NCBI GenBank assembly: GCA_022821865.1
Contig: JAJECW010000011.1
Coordinates: forward strand, 1-36,804
DNA from: Pseudomonadales bacterium
GTDB taxonomy: Bacteria > Pseudomonadota > Gammaproteobacteria > Pseudomonadales > Pseudohongiellaceae
DNA: 36,804 nucleotides
Direction: 5' to 3'
Part shown: piece after piece, positions 21,810-30,749 of the stretch
How positions within the stretch are numbered: the first letter of the stretch is position 1
Layout: every line of letters starts with the position of its first letter
The notes under the pieces: model-generated
The model's input: only the letters and a program-made list of their open reading frames with translations
Databases searched by the model: none
Told to the model about the DNA's origin: nothing
Position numbers and translations under genes: made by a program

Positions 21810-24767
21810 CTAGAACTTGTAGCGCACGCCGATTCGGTAGCGCGGGCCCGTCTGGGCGGCGAACAGGGTCTGGGTCCGGTCGCGACCGTAGACGTGGGTG
21901 GTTTCGTCGGTCAGGTTCCAGGCGTCGAAAAAAACCTGCCACTGCTCGTGGAACCACCAGTTCGCGCTCAGGTCGAGTTGCTGATACGCCGCCGTATAGG
22001 TCGGTGGCCCGGCGCCCACATTGGCCTGACCGGTGCCGGCGAGGAAGTCGTCGCGCCAGTTGTAGGCGAGGCGGATGCTGTAGTCTTCCCGGTCGTAATA
22101 GGCGATGAAGTTGGCCGAGTCGCTCAGGCCGAACAGCACGAACTGCTGGGCGAGGCTGAAATTGTCGTAACCCACATCGGCGTCCACGATCGTGGCGTTG
22201 GCGATCAGGCCGAATCCGGTGTCGCCGAAGGCGTGCTGGACCACAAGCTCCCAGCCTTCCATCTGGGCCTGTTCGATATTCACTGGCACCGTGAGATTGA
22301 AGGGCGATGCCGGGTCGCGCCCGGCAACGCCGCTGATGACGCCGGTTTCGGCATTCACCCCTTGCGCGTTGGCACGGTTTTCCAGAATCCAGGTGTACAG
22401 CGTGCCGCCGTCGGAACTGCCCGTGGCAGCCCGCGCTTCCTGGCCAAGCGGGCCGAGGGTGGGATGCGGCAAGCCGAAGGTTTCCTCGATCACCGAAGAG
22501 GTGCCGATGAAATTCTCCACGTCCTTGAGGAAGTAGCCCACCGCGGCATAGCTGTCTTCGGCGTAGTACCACTCCAGCGACAGGTCGCGGTTGAGGGACT
22601 CGAAGGGTAGCAGGTTGGGGTTGCCGCGATTGCCAGTGCCGCCGTCTATGCGCAGCAACTGGTTGATCGTCTGGCCGCCCTGGATGTCGATGTAGTTGGG
22701 CCGGGTCAGCGTCTTGCTGATGGAGGCCCGGGCCACCAGGTCGTCGGTAAGGTCGAACTTCAGGTCGAGATTCGGCAGCACCATGCCATATTCACCCTGT
22801 AATGCGGTGAAATCCGGCGCGCCCTGCACCGCGGACAATTCGTTGCCCGCGACCCAGTCAATGCCGGAGAAGGCCGGAGACAGCGCCTGGGAGTCGATAT
22901 CGGTGGTCTCGTAGCGCAGGCCGAAGCGCACATCGAGTCCCACATCGCCGATCAAGGTGGAGCCGTGGACCTGGAAATAGGCCGCAAGCGACTCTTCCCG
23001 GGTGCGGCGGTCGGAGTTGAATACGCTGGAGGCGCACAGGTCCGAAACGCAGTCGCCGCTGTGTGGCGCGGCGAAGGCCGTGGCGTCGCCCGAGGCCAGC
23101 AACTGCTCGGTGCGGGCGACCAGGTCGGACATGTCGAAGGTGTAGTAATCGGTTTGCCGGCGCGGATCTGTGCCGCCCGGTATGTTGTCGAATGCGGCGG
23201 AGGCGGAAGCCGGCGTCAACAGGTCGGCGATGGCGCCCGGCTGGGTCACGCCACCCCAGGCGTCGCGCTGCACCACCGAGCCCGCAGAGCGGTTGTTCAC
23301 CTCGGTGAGTTGGATCCCGAAGTCGATGCTTTCCACGAAATCCAGGTCCAGTTCGTAGGTTCCCGAAGCATGGGCCTGGTTGATATCCATTTTCGACAGG
23401 TTGTTGGTGAACACGCTGCCGGTGACGATCATGTCGTCCGGCGAGAGCGGATCGTTGAGCCCGAGTTCGAGGATCGGAAGGTCATTGCCGAAATGGCCCG
23501 TGGTGCGGTCCCGGGAGAAGGCCGCGGTGGAAAGCAGGGCCGAATCGCCAAAGGGGCTGTTGGGCGAGCGCTTGGCCTCGGAGTCGTGGTAATCGAATTC
23601 CAGGGTCAACTGGTCCGAGACATCCCACATCAGATTGAGACCGGTGGAGCCGTTCCGGGTGCGCCAGGCGTCTTCGCCGCCGCCCATGGAATAGTCCGAG
23701 TTGGAGGAGTTTTCGGTGTAGGTCAGCGGGCTCGCCTGGGGTCCGTCGGTCCACAGCGTTTCCTGGCCGCCGAAGTTGAACCAGGCCGACAGGTTGCTGT
23801 AGGACCGGGAAAGTTCCAGTTCGGAGTAGGTGTAGTCCAGGGTTGCCGTCAGCCGCTCGGATGGGCGCATCTGCAGGGTAAGCTGGCCATTGGTGCGGAC
23901 CCGGTCCCATTCGGCCAGTTCGTAACCGATGCTCTGGGGAACCGAATACAGGTCCCCTTCGCCGGGGCGGTTCTGCTGGTTGGGATCGGTATGGGGAGGA
24001 ATGCCGCCCCATTCCGAAGGGCCGATGCCGCACCAGCAGTTGTCGGTTTCGCCGGGAAAGGTGCGCCAGCCGCCGACGCTGGCGGTGCCGGCGCCGTTGT
24101 TGCGCTCCTGGCGCACGGCGCTGAGGGCGATGCCCACGGTGTCGTCGGCGAAGGTATTGGAATACAGCGCCGAGACTTCCGGAGTGAAGCTGTCGCCCAT
24201 TTCCGTGGACTCATCGGTGAGACCGCTGGCGGCTGCGGTGAAATTCATCCCGGGCGCTTCCAGCGGCCGGGTGGTGCGGATATTCAGCGTGGAGCCGATG
24301 CCGCCGGTAGGCACATCGGCCTGACCGCTCTTGTAGACTTCCACCGCGGCAATGCCTTCGGAGGCGAGGTCGCCGAAATCGAAGGAGCGGCTGGTTCCCG
24401 ACCCGGTAGGCATCTGCCTGCCGTTCAGCAGGACGAGGTTGAACGCAGGGCCGAATCCGCGAACGGTGACGTTCTTGCCTTCGCCGCGTTCCCGGTTGAT
24501 GGAGACGCCTGTGATCCGCTGCAGCGATTCGGCGAGGTTGCTGTCGGGAAAGTCGCCGATGTCCTCGGCGGTGATGGCGTCCACCACGCCGTCCCTTGCC
24601 CGCTTCAGGTCCATCGATTCCCGCAGGCTTTGCCGGATGCCGGTAACGACGATCTGCTCGATGCCCTGGGCGCCTTCGCCGGACGGTTGTCCGTAGACCA
24701 CGCCGCTGGCCAATGCGAGCGACACCGCCGCGGCCAGGGGTGATTTCTTGCGTAAACTCACAGCCAC
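21810..24767 (-). CDS. TonB-dependent outer-membrane receptor
   Basis: The 985-residue protein has a signal peptide (basic start SLRKKSP, then AAAVSLALASGVVYG), a TonB-box-like segment EQIVVTGIRQSL, and a plug domain (DAITAEDIGDFPDSNLAESL, GVSINRERGEGKNVTVRGFG and LNGRQMPTG). The beta-barrel ends GPRYRIGVRYKF with the C-terminal Phe typical of outer-membrane proteins. The size and motifs fit the TonB-Xanth-Caul (TIGR01782) group, linked to glycan uptake in Xanthomonas, Caulobacter and marine Gammaproteobacteria. I prefer the GTG start at 24767 because AGGGAGAG lies seven bases upstream; an in-frame GTG at 24785 would add six residues. Promoter and operator lie at 24854-24903. Confidence 0.93.
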   Translation of the reverse strand: MAVSLRKKSPLAAAVSLALASGVVYGQPSGEGAQGIEQIVVTGIRQSLRESMDLKRARDGVVDAITAEDIGDFPDSNLAESLQRITGVSINRERGEGKNVTVRGFGPAFNLVLLNGRQMPTGSGTSRSFDFGDLASEGIAAVEVYKSGQADVPTGGIGSTLNIRTTRPLEAPGMNFTAAASGLTDESTEMGDSFTPEVSALYSNTFADDTVGIALSAVRQERNNGAGTASVGGWRTFPGETDNCWCGIGPSEWGGIPPHTDPNQQNRPGEGDLYSVPQSIGYELAEWDRVRTNGQLTLQMRPSERLTATLDYTYSELELSRSYSNLSAWFNFGGQETLWTDGPQASPLTYTENSSNSDYSMGGGEDAWRTRNGSTGLNLMWDVSDQLTLEFDYHDSEAKRSPNSPFGDSALLSTAAFSRDRTTGHFGNDLPILELGLNDPLSPDDMIVTGSVFTNNLSKMDINQAHASGTYELDLDFVESIDFGIQLTEVNNRSAGSVVQRDAWGGVTQPGAIADLLTPASASAAFDNIPGGTDPRRQTDYYTFDMSDLVARTEQLLASGDATAFAAPHSGDCVSDLCASSVFNSDRRTREESLAAYFQVHGSTLIGDVGLDVRFGLRYETTDIDSQALSPAFSGIDWVAGNELSAVQGAPDFTALQGEYGMVLPNLDLKFDLTDDLVARASISKTLTRPNYIDIQGGQTINQLLRIDGGTGNRGNPNLLPFESLNRDLSLEWYYAEDSYAAVGYFLKDVENFIGTSSVIEETFGLPHPTLGPLGQEARAATGSSDGGTLYTWILENRANAQGVNAETGVISGVAGRDPASPFNLTVPVNIEQAQMEGWELVVQHAFGDTGFGLIANATIVDADVGYDNFSLAQQFVLFGLSDSANFIAYYDREDYSIRLAYNWRDDFLAGTGQANVGAGPPTYTAAYQQLDLSANWWFHEQWQVFFDAWNLTDETTHVYGRDRTQTLFAAQTGPRYRIGVRYKF

Positions 24768-24853
24768 CTTGATACTCTCCCTCACTTCCCCGGCTCTTGA
24801 ACCAGTGCGGCGGGGACGGTGATTTTCGTTATCCCGCTGTCACGGCGGGGGAA

Positions 24854-24869
24854 ATGATAACGTTGTCAT
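24854..24869 (-). promoter_or_regulatory. LacI-type operator at the TonB receptor promoter
   Basis: ATGATAACGTTGTCAT is a palindrome with one mismatch and the central CG typical of LacI-family sites. It begins 5 bp downstream of the -10 element, so it covers the expected transcription start and should block initiation when bound. It resembles the site at 29644-29657 (shared form TGAYARCGYTGTCA). The LacI-family gene at 29681 is the obvious candidate regulator. Confidence 0.75.
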
Positions 24870-26704
24870 GCCATCTTATATGCTACCTGTGCAGCCCTGT
24901 CAACAACTTTTGCATTCGATTGCAAACCGAAGCCTGCGGGGAACTCCGCGGCGCTGTCGGCAAGCACTCCATCGGTCTGTTCCGGCCCCGGCCAGGGCAG
25001 TGGCAGGCGACCGCTGAACTCGTGGATTCCCAGCAGGGTCTCGGCGACACCGCGGCCTTCAGCGCCGGGCAGCCAGCTTGCGACGAAAGCCGCCGAAGCG
25101 GCGATTTCCCGGCTGGTGACAAGGGGCCGGCCCGAGATCAGCACCGCCACCACGGGAATGCCCCTGGCGGCGATGCGTTCCAGGCAGGCGAGATCTTCCG
25201 GATGCCGCTCAGCCAGCACCAATGATTGGCCGTAGGCTTCCAGGGGATTCATCAGGCCGTTGATCATGGAACCCGCCTCGACGAACAGATGATCACCCTG
25301 GCGGATATCGCCGTGGCCCTCGGCATAGGGCGTCTCGCCGATCACCACCACGGCCACGTCATGATGGTTGGGGTCGGCGTCTGCGCCGTCGAGGTTTTCG
25401 CTCAGCACGGCACTGGGGGCCAATGCCTTGATGCCCTGCCAGATGGATTCGCCGATGATCGTGTCGTTGCCGTTTTCGCCCTGCCAGCTTACCGTCCAGC
25501 CGCCGCACTGGTGGCCGATGTTGTCCGCGTTCTTGCCGGCCACCAGGATTCGCTGGCTGCGCTTGAGCGGCAGGGTCTGCCTCTCATTCTTTAACAGCAC
25601 CTGGGATTGCCGCGCCGCCCGGCGCGCAAGATCGCGATGGGGGGCGGTGGGAAAATTACTTTCGCCGGCGCCGGGGCGAAGCGCCGGGCGTGGCGCGTCG
25701 AACAGTCCATAGCGCAGTTTGACGCGCAGAATGCGGCTGACAGCGTCGTCGATCCGCGTCATGGACACATGGCCTTCGCGCACCTGGGCCTCCAGCTTTT
25801 CGATGAATTCCCGCCAGCGCTCGGGAACCATGAACATGTCGAGCCCGGCGTTGACCGACTTGCGGATCGCCGCCCCGTAATCCTTGTCGAGATAGTCGAT
25901 GCCGTCCCAGTCCGACAGCACGATGCCTTCAAATCCGAGTTTCTCCTTGAGTAATTCGGTAATCAGAAAACGATGGCCGTGGCATTTGTCGCCGTTCCAG
26001 CTATTGAAGGAGGCCATGAGGGTCATGGCGCCGTCGGCCAGGGGCGCCAGATAGGGCGCCACATGGGTGGCTTCCAGTTCTTCCCAGGGCAGGGTGGTTT
26101 CGCCCTGGTCCATGCCCTGCCAGGTGCCGCCGTCGCCGACCCAGTGCTTGAGACAGGCGATGACGCCCTCTTCCTGCAAGGCTTTGGCATAGGCCGCGCC
26201 AAGCCTGCCGGCCCGCCCCGGATCATTGCCGAAGCTCTCGTAGGTCCGGCCCCAGCGGCAGTTCTGCACCACCGAAAGCGCCGGGGCGAAATTCCATTCG
26301 AGCCCGCTGGCGAGGATTTCCTTCGCCGTGGCCCGGGCGATTTCCGCGACCAGTCCGGCATCGTCCACCGCGCCGAGGCCGATATTATGGGGGAAAACCG
26401 TGGCGCCGCGGAGATTGCCGTGGCCATGCACCGCGTCCACGCCCACCAGAACCGGAATGCCCGGGCTGTCGGTATCGTCCACCGCCGCCTGCCAGAAGGC
26501 GTCGTTCATGGCGACCCAGTCGGCGGCGGAATTACTGCCCGGATGGGAGCCGCCGCCACAGAGAATGGCGCCGAGGGCGAACTGCTTGACATCCTCCGGC
26601 GAGGCGAAAAGCCGCTCCGCCATGGTCATCTGACCGATCTTCTGGCGCAACGTCATGGATTTCAGACGGGCGGCAAGAACGCCTTCCTGATCCCTGTCCC
26701 ACAT
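24866..26704 (-). CDS. Glycoside hydrolase family 3 beta-glucosidase/exoglucanase
   Basis: The 612-residue protein has the GH3 TIM barrel (VLVGVDAVHGHGNLRGATVF, WGRTYESFGNDP, CLKHWVGDGGT) with the nucleophile aspartate in IVLSDWDGID near 280. The alpha/beta domain carries QVLLKNERQTLPL near 375 and IGETPYAEGHGD near 455, where the acid/base Glu is expected. It resembles ExoP-type exo-beta-1,3/1,4-glucanases. There is no signal peptide, so it should cleave oligosaccharides in the cytosol after MFS import. I chose ATG 26704 because AAGGAG (26719-26714) precedes it by nine bases; a GTG at 26728 in the same frame is weaker. The stop codon lies within the operator of the next gene. Confidence 0.92.
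   Translation of the reverse strand: MWDRDQEGVLAARLKSMTLRQKIGQMTMAERLFASPEDVKQFALGAILCGGGSHPGSNSAADWVAMNDAFWQAAVDDTDSPGIPVLVGVDAVHGHGNLRGATVFPHNIGLGAVDDAGLVAEIARATAKEILASGLEWNFAPALSVVQNCRWGRTYESFGNDPGRAGRLGAAYAKALQEEGVIACLKHWVGDGGTWQGMDQGETTLPWEELEATHVAPYLAPLADGAMTLMASFNSWNGDKCHGHRFLITELLKEKLGFEGIVLSDWDGIDYLDKDYGAAIRKSVNAGLDMFMVPERWREFIEKLEAQVREGHVSMTRIDDAVSRILRVKLRYGLFDAPRPALRPGAGESNFPTAPHRDLARRAARQSQVLLKNERQTLPLKRSQRILVAGKNADNIGHQCGGWTVSWQGENGNDTIIGESIWQGIKALAPSAVLSENLDGADADPNHHDVAVVVIGETPYAEGHGDIRQGDHLFVEAGSMINGLMNPLEAYGQSLVLAERHPEDLACLERIAARGIPVVAVLISGRPLVTSREIAASAAFVASWLPGAEGRGVAETLLGIHEFSGRLPLPWPGPEQTDGVLADSAAEFPAGFGLQSNAKVVDRAAQVAYKMA
24875..24903 (-). promoter_or_regulatory. Sigma-70 promoter for the TonB receptor operon
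   Basis: On the minus strand TTGACA (24903-24898) is separated by exactly 17 bp from TATAAG (24880-24875), a near-consensus promoter. It lies inside the last codons of the upstream GH3 gene. The receptor and halogenase genes can therefore be transcribed independently of the hydrolase genes. Confidence 0.75.
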
Positions 26705-26727
26705 CGGGCAATTCTCCTTGTGATTCA

Positions 26728-28020
26728 CTATCGATCGACGAAAAAAGGGATGTTGGCGTGGGCCGCGGCGCCCTGGCCGTCGCCCGCATAGACGAACAAA
26801 CGGTAGGCGCCGGGCTCGTCGGGCGCCCGCAGGCGGATTTCCGCGAGATCGGGTCGGGCAATGAGGCCCTCCCGCCGCGGCGGGATTTCCTCGACATCGC
26901 CACCGGTCTGGGTCGCCGTGCTTTCTTCCATCACGAGCCAGTCGAAGATCAGGCTGTCGCCGTCTGCGTCCCGGGCCGCCACTGATGCGGGGTACTCCCG
27001 CCCGGCGCGAAGCCGGATGCCGTCTTCGGCCTGGCGGCCGTCCAGCCGCATTTCCTCAAGCAACGGAGCGCGATTGTCGGGCCATTGCCCGGTCCAGATC
27101 CGATGCAACACATCCACCGCCTCGGTGCTTTGCCCGTCCGGGGTGAAGGTGCCGTACCAGGTGGGGGTGCGTTCCTGTTTCTGGCCCCAGAGGAAGGCGT
27201 AATCGCCCACGAGCCGGCCCCGCATGGGCGCCAGCACCTCCTCGTGGGCGCGCTGGTAGACCGCCGCCTTGGCCGAGCTGTGCAGTTCGATGGGGGCGCC
27301 CCATTCGGTCAATGGCGCTTCCCAATGGCCGATGGTTCCCCACTCGGTAATCATCACCGGCAGGGACGGGTCGACCTCCGCCAGCATTTGCGGCAAGTCG
27401 TAGACCGCGCCATAGACCTGAACGCTGAGAAAGTCCAGATCCGGCGCCCGTTGCCGCATCACCCGGGCGAGGTCTCCCCCCATGCCGGCGGTGGTCGAGG
27501 TGGTGGGATGGTACGGGTCGAGTTCGTGAATCATCCGCGAGATGTCGTTGATGGCGTTGTACACCCGGGGATTCTCGTACTCGAGATTCATTTCATTGCC
27601 GATGAACCAGACCAGCAGGGCGGGATGGTCACGATAGCGCAGCACGGTTTCCCGGGCTTTCTCAAACTGCCGCGCAACGGCGGCTTCATCGTCGTAATCG
27701 AATCCGTGGCGTTCCCGGGCGATTTCAATACACAGCGCCACAGTCATCCCCAGTCCATGGGCGATATCGAGAATGCTGCCGTCGCCGACTCGCCAGGTGC
27801 GCACCGAGTTGGCGCCATTGGCGGCGAGGGATTCAAGGTCGCCCAGGGTTTCGGCGCCCGCGCCCCGGATGTGGTACGGCTCGCCGCCGCGGTACAGCAT
27901 GAAACTGCCCGGTTCACCGCGAATCTCCACGGGAATGGGGCCGTCCTGGGCTGCGATGCCTGTGCTTATTCCCAGCGCGCAGAAGGCGGCGCCCGCCAGT
28001 TGTGCCTTTAATCGGTTCAT
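26728..28020 (-). CDS. Secreted TIM-barrel glycoside hydrolase (GH2/GH5-like)
   Basis: The 430-residue protein starts with a signal peptide (MNRLKAQLAGAAFCALGIST, with cleavage likely after GIAAQ or nearby). It continues as a GH2-C/GH5-like barrel. The acid/base glutamate is in LVWFIGNEMNLEYENP near 147 and the nucleophile glutamate in PVMITEWGTIGHW near 232. From about residue 330 a beta-rich domain follows (LRAGREYPASVAARDADGDS, PGAYRLFVYAGDG), like an Ig/PKD-type module. It should act in the periplasm on oligosaccharides brought in by the TonB receptor. A beta-glucan is the best guess given the GH3 partner. Its ATG overlaps the MFS stop codon (ATGA). The exact GH family is uncertain. Confidence 0.8.
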   Translation of the reverse strand: MNRLKAQLAGAAFCALGISTGIAAQDGPIPVEIRGEPGSFMLYRGGEPYHIRGAGAETLGDLESLAANGANSVRTWRVGDGSILDIAHGLGMTVALCIEIARERHGFDYDDEAAVARQFEKARETVLRYRDHPALLVWFIGNEMNLEYENPRVYNAINDISRMIHELDPYHPTTSTTAGMGGDLARVMRQRAPDLDFLSVQVYGAVYDLPQMLAEVDPSLPVMITEWGTIGHWEAPLTEWGAPIELHSSAKAAVYQRAHEEVLAPMRGRLVGDYAFLWGQKQERTPTWYGTFTPDGQSTEAVDVLHRIWTGQWPDNRAPLLEEMRLDGRQAEDGIRLRAGREYPASVAARDADGDSLIFDWLVMEESTATQTGGDVEEIPPRREGLIARPDLAEIRLRAPDEPGAYRLFVYAGDGQGAAAHANIPFFVDR

Positions 28021-29597
28021 GGCTCGCTCCTCGGCGCCAGGGCCAGTTCGAGTTCTTCCAGTGACTTGCCCCGGGTCTCGGGCATGATTCTTCCCAGAAT
28101 GGCGAGACCGACCAGGGCAACCAGGCCATAGGCCAGAAAGGTCAGGCTGCTGCCAAGCGCCGCAAGCTCCCAGGGAAACAGCATCTGCACCAGAAAGCTC
28201 ATGCCGGAATTCACCAGGCCAACAAAGGAAATCGCCGCGGCCCGGACGTAGTTGGGAAAGAGTTCGGAAAAAAGCACCCACATGATCGGCCCGGCGGAGA
28301 AGGCAAAACAGGCGACGAAGCCGAGAATTCCCGCAAGCACCAGCACGGTGTCCACGGTGATGGCGGCGGCGACGAGTTCGGATTCGATCCCGCCCGCCCC
28401 GCCGATGCCGGCGGCCCCGAGCGCGGCGCGGAATTCGCCCTCGTTATCGAAAGACTGATCGATGAGCGGGGCCAGCGCGGCTCGGGTCCCGGCTTCAGGG
28501 ACCGCCGCCACAGCGGCCTCGTTCAACTGGTAGGTCGCCTGGCCGAAAGTCCAGGACAGCAGCAGCATGAAGGCCGCAATCCCCGCCAGGCCCGTAAACA
28601 GCAGGGGTTTTCTCCCCAGCCGGTCGATGCAGAGAATCGCCACCACGGTAAACAGCAGGTTCACCAGGCCCACCAGCACCGCCTGGAGAAAGGCGGCGTC
28701 ATTGCCGATGCCGCTTTGCTCGAAAATCATCGGCGCATAGAAGAACACGGCATTGATGCCGGTGGCCTGCTGCACGATGCCGATGGTGAGGGCGATCAGC
28801 AGAACAAGCCGCAGATGGGGGCGCAGCAATTCGCCAAAACCCGCCGGGGCACCGGATTCTTCCTCGGCCAGACTGGCCTTGATCGTTTGGTGTTCGCGCC
28901 GGCCGCCTTCTTTGCCATTGATTCGCACCAGGGTCGCCAGTGCGGCTTCGTCGCCGCCTCGCAATTGCAGCCAGCGGGGGCTTTCGGGCACCCGTTGCAA
29001 CACGATCAGATAGAGCAGGGCGGGCAGCGCCTCCACCCCGAGCATCCAGCGCCAGAGGGAGTCCGGGGAGATCGGGGGATTTTCGGCCTGGGACAGTTGC
29101 AGCAGCAGGTAATTGCTGAAAAAGGCGGCGGAAATGCCAATGACGATATTGAGCTGGTTGAGCGAGACCAGCCGTCCGCGAATCTCCGCCGGCGCCACCT
29201 CGGCGATGTACATGGGCGCCACGATCAGCGCCGCGCCCACGGCAAGGCCTCCCACCATGCGGGCAGCCACGAGCAGAGTGTATCCCGGCGCCAGGGCGCA
29301 GCCGATGGCGGAAAGAAAGAACAGCAGCGCCGCCGCCTTGAGCACGCCAACCCGGCCGATACGATTGCTCAGCGGCCCGGCGCCGAGCATGGCGAGGGTG
29401 GAAGTGAGGGTCAGGGAGGCCACCGCCCAGCCGAGCTGGAGTTCATCGAGGCCGAATTCGTCCTCGATGAATCCCACCACGCCGGAGATCACCGAGGCGT
29501 CAAAACCCATCAGGAAGCCGCCCAGCGCGGCGCTGAGGCTGGTCAACCAGATATAGGCGCCGCCGGCGCTTTTGCCCTGGCCCGGAGCAGCGGACAT
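28017..29597 (-). CDS. MFS sugar porter
   Basis: The 526-residue protein has the twelve-helix sugar porter pattern with family signatures: RIGRVGVL after TM2, RMVGGLAVGAALIVAPMYIAE at TM4, PESPRWL near 205, QQATGINAVFFYAP at TM7, DRLGRKPLL near 325 and PETRGKSLEELE at the end. It imports a mono- or oligosaccharide by proton symport across the inner membrane. An extra hydrophilic loop of about 65 residues (about 350-417) lies between TM9 and TM10, where typical porters have a short loop. Its promoter region contains a perfect LacI-type palindrome. It is the first gene of the hydrolase operon, overlapping the next gene. Confidence 0.92.
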   Translation of the reverse strand: MSAAPGQGKSAGGAYIWLTSLSAALGGFLMGFDASVISGVVGFIEDEFGLDELQLGWAVASLTLTSTLAMLGAGPLSNRIGRVGVLKAAALLFFLSAIGCALAPGYTLLVAARMVGGLAVGAALIVAPMYIAEVAPAEIRGRLVSLNQLNIVIGISAAFFSNYLLLQLSQAENPPISPDSLWRWMLGVEALPALLYLIVLQRVPESPRWLQLRGGDEAALATLVRINGKEGGRREHQTIKASLAEEESGAPAGFGELLRPHLRLVLLIALTIGIVQQATGINAVFFYAPMIFEQSGIGNDAAFLQAVLVGLVNLLFTVVAILCIDRLGRKPLLFTGLAGIAAFMLLLSWTFGQATYQLNEAAVAAVPEAGTRAALAPLIDQSFDNEGEFRAALGAAGIGGAGGIESELVAAAITVDTVLVLAGILGFVACFAFSAGPIMWVLFSELFPNYVRAAAISFVGLVNSGMSFLVQMLFPWELAALGSSLTFLAYGLVALVGLAILGRIMPETRGKSLEELELALAPRSEP

Positions 29598-29643
29598 GCG
29601 GGAGCCTCGCGGGAAAATCCAGGTTCCTTACTTACCAGCAAGC

Positions 29644-29657
29644 TGACAGCGCTGTCA
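29644..29657 (-). promoter_or_regulatory. LacI-type operator overlapping the MFS gene -35 box
   Basis: TGACAGCGCTGTCA is a perfect 14-bp palindrome with central CG, 47 bp before the MFS start codon. On the minus strand a consensus TTGACA -35 (29658-29653) is embedded in it, and TAAGTA at 29634-29629 (18-bp spacing) may be the -10. Bound repressor would occlude the polymerase. The site matches the operator at 24854 in 11 of 14 positions. Confidence 0.78.
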
Positions 29658-29680
29658 AATTTTTGTATGCAATCCGGGGA

Positions 29681-30715
29681 TCAGGTCGGGTTCAATGGCG
29701 CCGTGGATTCGCGTATTACCACTTCGCATTCAAATGGTGAATCCGGTGCTTCCGTGGAATGTCCATTGAGCTTGTCGATGAGCAGGGCCGCGGCGGTTTC
29801 CGCCATTTGCACGATGGGCTGGCGCACCGTGGTCAATGGCGGCCAGATGCGGGAGGAGAAGCGGGTATCGTCGAAACCGGCGATGGAAAGTTCGCCGGGG
29901 ATGTTCAGCCCCCGTTTCCGGGCGGCAAAGATCGCCCCCGCCGCCATGTCGTCATTGCTGGCGAGTACGGCGCTGGGCGGCTCGGGCAGATCGAGCATTC
30001 TGCCGGCGGCGATGCGACCGGACTCAAAATCAAAATAGCCCTGCCGCACCAGCCGGGGCGCATAGGGGACGCCGTGCCGCTTCAGGGCCCGCCGGTAACC
30101 GGCGAAGCGCTTGTGACTTGCGCCATGGTCGGGATGCCCCTTGATGAAGCCGATGGCGTCGTGCCCCTGATGGATGAGCAATTCGGTGAGCGCATGGCTT
30201 GCGGCTTCGTCATTGCAGAGGATATTGATTTCGTCCGGGTCGGGCTCCCGGGGCGTGATTGCCGCAAAAGGGATACGCATTTCCCGTAGCAGACCGGACA
30301 CTTCGGGCAGGTCCCCCATGGGCGCCGGCAGCACGATGCCCTCAACCCGGGCATTGGTGGCGAACTGGCGGATGTGGTCGATGATTTCCGGGTCCGGCAG
30401 GGTCAGCGGGCGCAGCAGCAGGGAGTAGCCGGCGGGTTCGCAAATGCCAAGAGCCCCGTTGAAAACATCATTGAGGTAGCTGAATTCCTCGGCGTTTTCG
30501 TAGATCAGGCCAATGATGCGCGAGCGCTTGCCGGAAAGCTCCCGGGCGGCGGCATTGGGCTGATAGCGCAATTCGCGCACCGCGAGCATGACCCGCTCCC
30601 GGGTGTTTTCGCGCACATTCGGTTCATTGTTGACTACGCGCGAAACCGTCTTGATGGAAACGCCGGCATGTTCGGCGACATCGAAGATCGTAACCTTGGG
30701 CCGTTCCGGGTTCAT
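29681..30715 (-). CDS. LacI-family transcriptional regulator
   Basis: The 344-residue protein has the LacI helix-turn-helix at residues 8-30 (TIFDVAEHAGVSIKTVSRVV), the hinge helix near 52-62 (YQPNAAARELSGKRS) and a periplasmic-binding-protein-like sensor domain (IGLIYENAEEFSYLND, AVLASNDDMAAGAIFAA, LSIAGFDDTRFSSRIWPPLT). It probably represses the downstream sugar genes and lets go when a glycan breakdown product binds. Candidate operators are at 24854-24869 and 29644-29657. No palindrome is seen in the 34 bp before its own start, so autoregulation is not evident. It follows ubiA on the same strand and may have a promoter inside that gene. Confidence 0.92.
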   Translation of the reverse strand: MNPERPKVTIFDVAEHAGVSIKTVSRVVNNEPNVRENTRERVMLAVRELRYQPNAAARELSGKRSRIIGLIYENAEEFSYLNDVFNGALGICEPAGYSLLLRPLTLPDPEIIDHIRQFATNARVEGIVLPAPMGDLPEVSGLLREMRIPFAAITPREPDPDEINILCNDEAASHALTELLIHQGHDAIGFIKGHPDHGASHKRFAGYRRALKRHGVPYAPRLVRQGYFDFESGRIAAGRMLDLPEPPSAVLASNDDMAAGAIFAARKRGLNIPGELSIAGFDDTRFSSRIWPPLTTVRQPIVQMAETAAALLIDKLNGHSTEAPDSPFECEVVIRESTAPLNPT

Positions 30716-30749
30716 GGCGTAATTCTACACGACTTCACCAATCCCGATT

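Noticed and set aside
21742..22572. Longer N-terminus for halogenase B
   Set aside because: The open frame runs under the TonB receptor gene and is Arg/His-rich; the FAD motif starts right after ATG 21741.
16899..24767. Halogenated natural-product gene cluster
   Set aside because: There are no peptide synthetase, polyketide, tailoring or resistance genes, and the halogenase genes sit in a sugar-uptake locus with LacI control.
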